Source: Methylococcaceae bacterium | GTDB taxonomy: Bacteria; Pseudomonadota; Gammaproteobacteria; Methylococcales; Methylomonadaceae | Assembly: GCA_947505055.1 (NCBI GenBank) | Contig: CANNLO010000098.1 | Span: forward strand, 1 to 13,325 | Direction: 5' to 3' | DNA length: 13,325 nucleotides | Shown: positions 1-7,372 of the stretch, in pieces | Layout of the letters: every line of letters starts with the position of its first letter | How positions within the stretch are numbered: position 1 is the stretch's first letter | Made by a program: the position numbers and the translations under genes | Notes under the pieces: model-generated | What the model was told of the DNA's origin: nothing | The model's database searches: none | The model's input: the letters and a program-made list of their open reading frames with translations, nothing else

Positions 1-216
1 AAAACCTTATTCCATCATTATTTTAATAACACGCCTTATGGCTTATTACTGGAAATAAGAATGCGCAAGGCTTATCAATTATTGGCATCAAATCGATATC
101 ATGTGAGTGTTGTCGCTGATATTGTCGGCTACAATCACTCTAGTAATTTTAGTGCCGCTTTTATAAAATATTTTGGACTTGCACCTAAGCAAGTATCTAA
201 AAGAACCAATCATTAG
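1..216 (+). CDS. AraC-family transcriptional regulator, C-terminal fragment
   Basis: The first 71 codons of the window are open in frame 1 and end at TAG 214-216; the 5' part lies outside the window. The translation matches the DNA-binding end of AraC/XylS regulators. The first helix-turn-helix is largely cut off. The linker helix (LEIRMRKAYQLLA) and the second helix-turn-helix (VADIVGYNHSSNFSAAFIKY) are complete, followed by the family's typical FGLAPKQV ending. Regulators of the PchR type control siderophore genes, so a role in iron-dependent control of the neighbouring cluster is plausible, but the ligand-binding part is not visible. The gene converges on the RND permease gene, with 104 bp between the stops and no clear terminator hairpin. 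The family call is firm; the target is a guess. Confidence 0.9.
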   Translation, partial: KTLFHHYFNNTPYGLLLEIRMRKAYQLLASNRYHVSVVADIVGYNHSSNFSAAFIKYFGLAPKQVSKRTNH

Positions 217-320
217 GCTGCTGAACTGACTCTTGGCGAGAAGTTAAGGTAGTTGCTCTGGCACTAACAAATACAGATTCCAACTCATCCGATCTTCTCC
301 TAGCTTATCAATTGTTAATA

Positions 321-3300
321 TTATTTTGTGGGACGTGCCAAAATTGCATAACACACGGGGGTTAAAATTAAACTGGCGGCCATGCCAATCAGTAAACCTG
401 CCGACAGCGACAAGGTCATCGGGATCAGAAATTGTGCTTGCGGACTGGTTTCTAGTAATGTGGGCAAAAATCCGGCAAAGTTGGTTAAGAAGGCCAGGAA
501 TATGGCCCGAAAACGAGAGCTACAGGCAGCCATGATTAAACATTCAATCGGTTGATCATCATCACCGTGTTGCCGGATGTAATCCAATAGTACCAGACTG
601 TCATTGACCACCACACCACTGGCGGCAATCATACCGACCAACGACTCCATCGACAGCGGCAAACCAAATACCCAATGCGCCAGCACTGCACCACACCAAG
701 CAACCGGCGCTGCCAACAAAAAGATTAACGGTTTAGAGTATGACTTAAAGGGCACCGCAATCAGTGCATAAATCACCAGCAAAGCAAGCAGGGTGTTTTT
801 GGCAAAAGCCGCCAACATGGCTTCTTGCTCCTGCCGTGCCTGACCGATTTTGATAGTTAAGCCGGGGAATGCATGTTGCAAGGCCGGTATCTGACTTTTT
901 TCCAGCGTCTCATACAGCGCATTGGCATCGGTCATAGACGCATTAACACGAGCCTGTACTTTAAGCACCCGTTGTCGGTCTTCACGAACCAAGCGCGAAT
1001 ACCCTGGCGTTAATTGAATATCAGCCAAGTCACTTAATGGCGCTGTCGAACCATTCGGCAGGCGTATCGGTTGCTGTTTTAAGTTGTCCAGCGATTGTCG
1101 TTGTTGCAAGGGATAACGCACCATCACCTTAACTTCGCTACGACCGCGTAAAAATCGATGCACTTCATCCCCGTAATATCCATGATGAACCTGTTCGGCC
1201 AGTTGTTCCAAACGTAATCCCAATCGTTCGGCATTGGGCGTAAGGCTGAGTTTAAGTTCGGGTTTACCCAGTTCACTGGAATCCACCACATCGAACACAC
1301 CCGGCAGGGCCTGTAGTTGTTGCTTGAGTTGTTCGGCAGCAGTCGGCAATAACTCGCTATCGCTAGCCCCTAATAACAACTCGATGTCATAGGGGACATC
1401 GCCTTCTTTGTAGATAAAGTCAACTTTGCCACGACCGATATCGCCGATGCGCTCACGCCAGTCGCGGATAAAGTCTTCCACTTTCAATCGTTGGCGACCC
1501 TCAGGCGAAAACTCCAGCCAGATACCCGCACCGTGTTCAAAGATCATGGTTTCCACTCCAACAATAACACTGTTATCAGGCGTAGCGTGACCGGATGGGT
1601 CTACACCATCCAGCTCGTCACGCAAACTGAACAAAGCCTGCTCAACCTTGCCGGCCAAGGCTTTGGCTTCGCTATATGGCGCACTTTGTGGCAACTGCAT
1701 CGACACCCAAAAACTATCTTTGGTGACGTCGGGATTTATCGAGTGCCTTACTGTATCACTCCCGACCAATGCCCCACAAAACACCATTAACCCCAGAAAC
1801 AGCGAAACGGTTAAATACTGCCAGGCCATCGCCGTTTCCAGAAACGGCCGATACACCTGTACAACAAATCTATCTAACTGGTCATTAATATGCTGTCTGA
1901 TGCGCTGTAACCGACTGGGATGTTCAGTTGACTCTACATCGCTTACCAGATGCGAGGGCAAAATCAACAAGGCTTCGATCAGTGAAAACACCAGCGTTAA
2001 AATCATGACTAGGCAAATTGGCTTCATCATTTGGCCGCCCCAACCGGGCAAGAACAAACCGGGTAAAAATGCAACCAGTACGATTAATACCGACAAAATC
2101 ACCGGTAACGCCACATCCTGCACACCTTGAATAGTGGCTTTTAGCGGCGACAAGCGGTTTTCGACTTGGCGACTATGCACGCTCTCACCAATAATAATGG
2201 CATCATCAACCAAGATGCCCATCGCCAGCAAGAAGCCAAACAGGGACAGCATGTTCAGCGATACATCCAATACAGGCATCAACCAGAACGCTCCTAGCAC
2301 CGACGTAAAAATACCCACAGCCGCCCACAAGGCCACCCGCACCCGCAAGAACAGCGACAACACCAGACACACCAACAAGAACCCGCTTAAACCATCTTCC
2401 AGCAAGGTATCAATACGCTCATCATAGGCTTGCGAATCGTCCCACCAAGTGATTAGTCGCAAGCCCGGCGGTAATTGCTGACGGATACGATCCACCGTCG
2501 CTTTAACTTGACGCGCCACCGCCACGCTGTCCTGAGTGGTATGCACTTCCCAGCCCTGGGCTATTTCACCGTTGTGATGCCACTCGGATAAACGTTCTTC
2601 CAGACCGTCTTTGATCGTCGCGATTTGATCGAGCCGCACGCGATTACCATCCGGCAGGGTTTTAACGATCAAACTGCCTACCGCATCGGCATCTTTAGCC
2701 CGTTGATTAACCCGTAACAGTAATTCGCCATCGGGATTTTTGATCAAACCACCCGGCAAATCCACCGAGGCTTTGCGCACCGCTTGCGCGACTTCATCCA
2801 GCGTCATTTGGTATTGACGCAACTTGTCTGGGGTCACCTCAATCGCTAATTCATAGGCCATTTCACCGTAATTACGGGCCCTGCTGACCCCGGGAATGGC
2901 TGCCAGTTGTTGTTGAATCTGTTCACCAAAATTTTGCAGGGTAAAGGCATCGGTATTGCCGTGCAAGGCTACCCAGATCACTCCATCATCTTCATTACGA
3001 TCAGCGGGCAGCACCTGAATTTTTTCTAGCAGCTTGGGTAATTTGGCAAGACCTTGCACTTTGCTTTGCACACTGGCCATGACTTGTTCGCGTGATACCT
3101 CGGGAAATATTTCGACGTCGATCTTGCAGTCATCGCCGCGAATCTCGCTGTGCAAGTGCTTGACGCCGGGAATGTCGTGAATCGCTTCTTCAATAGGTAT
3201 GCACACCGATTCTTCAACTTCTGCTGTCCCTGCACCGGGGTATTGGGTATTAACGACAATCTGGTGCGGATTGAAACGGGGGAAGACTTCCTTATCGACA

Positions 3301-3413
3301 TCGGCAATTCCCAACACACCGCCACTCATAATAAGCAGCATTAACAAGTTGGCCGCCACTGGGTTGGACGCAAACCAGGTGAGCAGGTTTCCGGTGCGGA
3401 GGCGCTTAGTCAT
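321..3413 (-). CDS. RND efflux transporter permease subunit (HAE1/AcrB-like)
   Basis: Inner-membrane, proton-driven pump of a tripartite efflux system; 1030 residues, normal for AcrB-type permeases. TM1 lies at about 12-36. The first periplasmic (porter) part follows, then TM2-6 at about 340-490. TM7 is near 532-550, then the second porter region and TM8-12 at about 870-1025. The duplicated halves typical of the family are evident. The proton-relay aspartates of TM4 are present (GILVDDAIII, D403-D404), as is an arginine pair in TM11 (R967, R969). At the place of the AcrB TM10 lysine (K940) the sequence reads VVVND (N937-D938), so that lysine is absent. The ATG at 3413 overlaps the adaptor gene's end by 8 bp (ATGACTAA), which supports the start and translational coupling. 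The substrate cannot be read from the sequence. Linkage to a siderophore receptor and PepSY protein suggests siderophore or metal-chelate export. Confidence 0.95.
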   Translation of the reverse strand: MTKRLRTGNLLTWFASNPVAANLLMLLIMSGGVLGIADVDKEVFPRFNPHQIVVNTQYPGAGTAEVEESVCIPIEEAIHDIPGVKHLHSEIRGDDCKIDVEIFPEVSREQVMASVQSKVQGLAKLPKLLEKIQVLPADRNEDDGVIWVALHGNTDAFTLQNFGEQIQQQLAAIPGVSRARNYGEMAYELAIEVTPDKLRQYQMTLDEVAQAVRKASVDLPGGLIKNPDGELLLRVNQRAKDADAVGSLIVKTLPDGNRVRLDQIATIKDGLEERLSEWHHNGEIAQGWEVHTTQDSVAVARQVKATVDRIRQQLPPGLRLITWWDDSQAYDERIDTLLEDGLSGFLLVCLVLSLFLRVRVALWAAVGIFTSVLGAFWLMPVLDVSLNMLSLFGFLLAMGILVDDAIIIGESVHSRQVENRLSPLKATIQGVQDVALPVILSVLIVLVAFLPGLFLPGWGGQMMKPICLVMILTLVFSLIEALLILPSHLVSDVESTEHPSRLQRIRQHINDQLDRFVVQVYRPFLETAMAWQYLTVSLFLGLMVFCGALVGSDTVRHSINPDVTKDSFWVSMQLPQSAPYSEAKALAGKVEQALFSLRDELDGVDPSGHATPDNSVIVGVETMIFEHGAGIWLEFSPEGRQRLKVEDFIRDWRERIGDIGRGKVDFIYKEGDVPYDIELLLGASDSELLPTAAEQLKQQLQALPGVFDVVDSSELGKPELKLSLTPNAERLGLRLEQLAEQVHHGYYGDEVHRFLRGRSEVKVMVRYPLQQRQSLDNLKQQPIRLPNGSTAPLSDLADIQLTPGYSRLVREDRQRVLKVQARVNASMTDANALYETLEKSQIPALQHAFPGLTIKIGQARQEQEAMLAAFAKNTLLALLVIYALIAVPFKSYSKPLIFLLAAPVAWCGAVLAHWVFGLPLSMESLVGMIAASGVVVNDSLVLLDYIRQHGDDDQPIECLIMAACSSRFRAIFLAFLTNFAGFLPTLLETSPQAQFLIPMTLSLSAGLLIGMAASLILTPVCYAILARPTK

Positions 3414-4569
3414 TCAGCACCTTCACCGCTGTGCCATTAATAGCCATTGGTAATTCGGATACGACCACACGCTCACCCGGGTTAAGCCCCGACTCAACAA
3501 TAACCGCCTCCGAATCACTGCGTAATATTTGAACGGTGCGTATTTCTAGTTTTTGTTCGGCATTGACCAGCTTCACCGTCTGCATAGAACTGACGGCATT
3601 GCGTGGCAAGCGATAAACATGGGTGCTCTCAGTGCCTTCAATCTCGGCGTGCACAAACAGACCTTTTAACAAGGGTGGACGCTGAGCGACCGGCAGCACT
3701 GGATTAAGCACTTGTGCGACCCAATACCATTGGCCGCTGTCTTCGGAGACGGCGGCTTCACTGCGCACGATATGCCCCAGCCATTGGTATGAGTGCCCAC
3801 CCAAATCAGCCGTCACGGACACTTTAGCCCCCTGTCTGGCATCGGGAGGAGATAAAACCAACGGAAGATTCAAGAACCCCAGTTGTTCTGTACTGATCGG
3901 TAAACGAATTTCGACCACATCGCTGGCGTAAATTCGCGCTACGACTTCACCTACCGCTATAAACTGACCTACACCGGCCTGTTTGCTTAATACCCGTCCG
4001 GTAAACGGTGCCCGCAACTCGCAGCGACTGCGATTAAGTTGTGCTTTGGCTAAATCGGCCTGTGCGGCTAGCAATTTAGCCTGTGCTTCTGCCAGTTGCG
4101 GTTTGCGCAAGACCAGTTCGCTGGCCTCACCTTCGCCTAACGCTTGCCATTCATGCAGGGCCTGTTCGACTTGCGCTTGCTCGGAAATCAACACCCGTTT
4201 GGCTTCGGCGATTTTGGCTTGAGCGGACGTTATCGCGTAATCGTAATCACGCGGGTCTATCGTTAACAACAAGTCATTGGCCTTAAAAAAGCCACCCGCC
4301 ACCAAAGCTGGATGCATTTGCACCACTTTACCCGCCACTTCGCTAACCAGATCGATTTCTTCGCGCGGGGTGACGACGCCTTGGGATTGCACATTCAAGC
4401 GCAGGGTTTGGGGCTGAACGCGCAGCACGTTAACCTCGGGTATAACCGCAGTGCTGCTTTGAGCTGCGGGTTGAGTTCGCAGGGCAAATACCATCCAACT
4501 GGCCACACCAGCCATCAGCAACACGACGAGTGGTAACAGGACTTTGAGGGATCTAAGGGGTTGCTTCAT
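3406..4569 (-). CDS. RND efflux periplasmic adaptor subunit (membrane fusion protein)
   Basis: 387-residue adaptor joining the RND permease to the outer-membrane channel. A single hydrophobic segment at about 10-30 acts as an inner-membrane anchor; there is no lipobox. The split lipoyl domain is formed by residues about 66-108 (EIDLVSEVAGKVV...LLTIDPRDYD) and 183-214 (CELRAPFTGRVLSKQAGVGQ). The alpha-helical hairpin between them (about 112-180) is rich in Ala, Gln and Glu. A beta-barrel domain (about 217-310) and a membrane-proximal domain ending in a VESGLNPGERVVV stretch follow. The ATG at 4569 overlaps the TGA of the upstream outer-membrane factor gene (ATGA), and the 3' end overlaps the permease start by 8 bp. 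The three pump parts are therefore translationally coupled. HlyD/AcrA-type membership is clear; the substrate is not. Confidence 0.94.
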   Translation of the reverse strand: MKQPLRSLKVLLPLVVLLMAGVASWMVFALRTQPAAQSSTAVIPEVNVLRVQPQTLRLNVQSQGVVTPREEIDLVSEVAGKVVQMHPALVAGGFFKANDLLLTIDPRDYDYAITSAQAKIAEAKRVLISEQAQVEQALHEWQALGEGEASELVLRKPQLAEAQAKLLAAQADLAKAQLNRSRCELRAPFTGRVLSKQAGVGQFIAVGEVVARIYASDVVEIRLPISTEQLGFLNLPLVLSPPDARQGAKVSVTADLGGHSYQWLGHIVRSEAAVSEDSGQWYWVAQVLNPVLPVAQRPPLLKGLFVHAEIEGTESTHVYRLPRNAVSSMQTVKLVNAEQKLEIRTVQILRSDSEAVIVESGLNPGERVVVSELPMAINGTAVKVLND

Positions 4570-5945
4570 ACCGGGCCACCCAAAGCCAAATACAAATTGA
4601 CCCGATTAGTCAGCAATTGCCGTTGCACAGATAGATGGGCACTTTGTGCATTCAGCGTACTGCGGTAACTGTCAAGCAAGGTTAAAATCTCGATTAAGCC
4701 TTGCTGATAAGCATACACTGCCAATTTGCGACTGGCTTCAGTTTGCGATACCGCTACTTGTAATGCCTGTTCCTGTTTACGCAAGTGGCTTTCAGCAGCC
4801 AAGGTTTGCTCGACTTCACGAAACGCATTTAAGGCCACACTTTGATATTGGTTGTAAGCTTCCTCGACATTGGCTTGTTTAAGGCGAATATCGGCCTGTA
4901 AGCGGCCCCCAGTAAACACCGGCTGTGCTAAACCGGCAGCCAGATTCCAGGCGGCAGCACGTGGATCGATGACTTCCATGAGGGCTGGACTACTGGCGCC
5001 GCCGGCAGCGGTTAAGGTTATGCGAGGTAACAAGGCTTTTTGGGCACTATTTAAACGATCATCCGTGGCACGGCAATGTTTAAATGCGGCAATCAGATCC
5101 GGGCGGCGTTCTAGCAATTCAGCGGGTAAACCCGCCGCCAAGCTTGCAGGCGGCGCAGGTAGTTTTTCGGCTGCAGTCAAGCGAGTATCTGGATACTGCC
5201 CTAATAAGGTTTGTAAACGCCGTTGTAGTATTTGCACGTTATTTTGATTCTGCGCTAATTGCGCCTGCGCGTTTGCCACATCGGTCAGCACCAGACGTAA
5301 ATCCAGCCCCCGGGTCAGACCTTTATTAAAACGTCCCCGTACCAGGTCAACAATCACACCTCTATCTTTAACCGACTGTTCGGCCACACGGCTTTGTAAG
5401 TCGGCTTCAGTGATCTCAAAATAGGTTTGCGCAATCCGTGCCGCCAGCGACAAACGCGCCGCCTGATAATCGTCAATAACTGCTTCTGCCTCTTGGCCTG
5501 CGGCCTGTTGCGTGGCTTTAATACGTCCCCAAACATCCAACTCCCAACTGAGTGCAAACAACGCTGTAAAAGCACTGCTTGTACCGTTAACGATATCCTG
5601 ACTACGTTGATAAGCCGGTGCAAACGCTAATTGCGGCAAACGCCCTGCCCCTGCGATAACGGCCTGCTCACGGGCCGCATCCACACGCGCAGCAACAGCT
5701 TTAAGATCAAAATTGGCCATAAGTCCTTGCTGTACGAGTGCAGAGAGCTGCGGATTATCAAACGTTTTTAACCAACCGGTAAAAGCGTTATCGGCAGCAG
5801 GATACTGACTCGTCCACTCTGATGGTCTTGCAAATACTAAGGTGTTGGCATCACGCGCAGCCGGTGCAGAACAGGCACTTAGAAAGAAAGCTGCGAGTAG
5901 CCAGACATGACAACTTATTAAAGTAGAGTGGTGTGTCTGTATCAA
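4566..5945 (-). CDS. Efflux outer-membrane factor lipoprotein (NodT/OprM family)
   Basis: 459-residue TolC-like channel of the tripartite pump. A lipobox L22-S23-A24-C25 follows a hydrophobic stretch, so the mature protein should be lipidated at Cys25; the +2 Ser is compatible with outer-membrane sorting. Family marks include WELDVWGRI (134-142) and LPAELLERRPDL (273-284), plus the two long helical OEP repeats. The start is TTG at 5945: an in-frame TGA at 5972-5970 closes the frame upstream, and the next ATG is after the signal peptide. A TTAGG sequence 9 nt before the TTG may be the ribosome site. The n-region lacks Lys/Arg, which is unusual. An ATG at 5973 in another frame stops after MNRPD, so a small indel near here is a possible alternative explanation. 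The gene follows the PepSY gene by 30 bp and overlaps the adaptor by 4 bp. Confidence 0.92.
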   Translation of the reverse strand: MIQTHHSTLISCHVWLLAAFFLSACSAPAARDANTLVFARPSEWTSQYPAADNAFTGWLKTFDNPQLSALVQQGLMANFDLKAVAARVDAAREQAVIAGAGRLPQLAFAPAYQRSQDIVNGTSSAFTALFALSWELDVWGRIKATQQAAGQEAEAVIDDYQAARLSLAARIAQTYFEITEADLQSRVAEQSVKDRGVIVDLVRGRFNKGLTRGLDLRLVLTDVANAQAQLAQNQNNVQILQRRLQTLLGQYPDTRLTAAEKLPAPPASLAAGLPAELLERRPDLIAAFKHCRATDDRLNSAQKALLPRITLTAAGGASSPALMEVIDPRAAAWNLAAGLAQPVFTGGRLQADIRLKQANVEEAYNQYQSVALNAFREVEQTLAAESHLRKQEQALQVAVSQTEASRKLAVYAYQQGLIEILTLLDSYRSTLNAQSAHLSVQRQLLTNRVNLYLALGGPV

Positions 5946-5975
5946 GTGTGTAAACCTAATCTGGCCTGTTCATAA

Positions 5976-7169
5976 CTATTTTGTTGTTTGCGCATACAAT
6001 TGATGATGTTTTGCAGCACGGCGCTTTTGCCGCCAGCGAATAAAGCCCGTCACATAGAGAACTGTGGGTATGACTCCTGATATTAAAATAATCATTTGTC
6101 CAGTAAAGCCGAAAGCTTCGCCGGTATGTAGCGGATAAAGCCATTCTACAAAGATGTCGCCTGCTCTACGACTAACGCTTTCCCGCTCATCAATAATTTT
6201 GCCGCTGTATTGGTCAAGCCAAAGGCGCCGATAAGGGGATTTTTGATTAACTTCACCGATTTCAGCTTTTCCGACGACATAAACCCCTTGTTCATTATCA
6301 GGGAAAACAATCCAACGATAATCGCCCTCAGGAAATCGTGCATCGGTAATAGCAACAACCTGCTCTAAATTGATTGTCTTTTTGTCACTGACAAGAGTGA
6401 CACTCTGAAACTCCGGCCAAGGCGACGACACAGGCGAAAAAACACCTACTAAGTTTGCACCATACTCAGGAAATATTAGATAGACACCAGACGCAATTAA
6501 AAATAACAGCACAAACGAACTATAAAATCCGAAGACTTTGTGTAAGTCGAAATTAAGTCGTTCTGGACTGGAAGGATATTTAATCGCTAGTGACTTTTTA
6601 AGCTTACCTGGGTTAGGCCACCATAAAACCAAGCCAGTTATAACGGAAAACAATAGCCCTATCCCTATAAAACCGACTATATTCATGCCGGTTGAGGCCA
6701 GCCCTAAAGAATAGTGCAAACGTAAAACAAAATCTTTAAATGGATCGCGCCATATCCGTTCAAAGTCAATTAACAAGCGTTGTCCGGTCACTTCAGCCGT
6801 ATAAGGATTAATGAATATTTGATGTCTTTCCTGATAGTTTGCCTGCGGTGATGGTTGTTCAAACCAGAGATCAAATGCTAAACCTGAATGTCTAGGAAAA
6901 CCCAAACTGATAACCTTACCTTGGCTAGGCAAGACTTTGAGACCGGATGCAACAATCGTATCCAGTGGTAAATAGCTACTGTGTTCTTTGGAAGCAGGAA
7001 CCGTCATGAGTCTTGGATTAAGCCACTCATCCAGCGGGAATTCAAAAGCCAGAAGGCACCCGGTAAAACCTATGACTACGAATATCGCTCCTGCAAACAG
7101 CCCAAGATACAAATGTACCTTGAGCCATAATTTACGGCGACTTTTTAAACTCATTTGCATCATAGCCAT
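5976..7169 (-). CDS. PepSY-associated TM protein (putative siderophore-iron reductase)
   Basis: 397-residue inner-membrane protein of the PepSY-TM family (DUF337-like, related to FoxB/FpvG/PiuB types). Four hydrophobic segments are visible: about 16-42, 157-184, 212-234 and 356-376. Histidines sit at the usual places: H19 (KVHLYLGL), H152 (LRLHYSLGL), H210 (DLHKVFGFY) and H348 (YPLHTG). In FpvG/FoxB relatives such proteins take part in reductive iron release from siderophores, and histidines are proposed to bind heme; that role here is inferred. Periplasmic parts occur at about 43-150 and 235-345. The C-terminus is basic (RWRQKRRAAKHH). The start is ambiguous: ATGs occur at codons 1, 3, 4 and 6 with no clear Shine-Dalgarno. 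The gene lies 203 bp downstream of the receptor gene and 30 bp upstream of the efflux operon, consistent with a joint role in siderophore handling. Confidence 0.9.
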   Translation of the reverse strand: MAMMQMSLKSRRKLWLKVHLYLGLFAGAIFVVIGFTGCLLAFEFPLDEWLNPRLMTVPASKEHSSYLPLDTIVASGLKVLPSQGKVISLGFPRHSGLAFDLWFEQPSPQANYQERHQIFINPYTAEVTGQRLLIDFERIWRDPFKDFVLRLHYSLGLASTGMNIVGFIGIGLLFSVITGLVLWWPNPGKLKKSLAIKYPSSPERLNFDLHKVFGFYSSFVLLFLIASGVYLIFPEYGANLVGVFSPVSSPWPEFQSVTLVSDKKTINLEQVVAITDARFPEGDYRWIVFPDNEQGVYVVGKAEIGEVNQKSPYRRLWLDQYSGKIIDERESVSRRAGDIFVEWLYPLHTGEAFGFTGQMIILISGVIPTVLYVTGFIRWRQKRRAAKHHQLYAQTTK

Positions 7170-7190
7170 AAATATTGTATATAAAAACCA

Positions 7191-7212
7191 TTGAGAATTA
7201 AGTTAGTCTCAA
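7191..7212. promoter_or_regulatory. Inverted repeat upstream of the PepSY gene (possible operator)
   Basis: TTGAGA (7191-7196) and TCTCAA (7207-7212) form a 6-bp perfect inverted repeat with a 10-bp spacer. It ends 22 bp before the PepSY start codon in a 203-bp gap. Its position suits a regulator site. No consensus Fur box or strong sigma-70 promoter was seen in the gap, and a 6-bp palindrome may be chance. Confidence 0.25.
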
Positions 7213-7372
7213 AAATCTCGTTAGTTTATTTTCAGTTTGTCAGTATGGTACCAACCCAACTCATTACGCTAAAACTCTACTTTAACTGAGCCCATGAACA
7301 TCCGTGGTGTAGCAAAACGCCGTGGATCAAGATGTAAACTACGCAACTTAAGCGGTATATGAGTAGAGCGTT

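Noticed and set aside
1491..2427. Several plus-strand frames of 97-160 codons
   Set aside because: They lie antisense within the well-supported RND permease gene and show no protein-like motifs.
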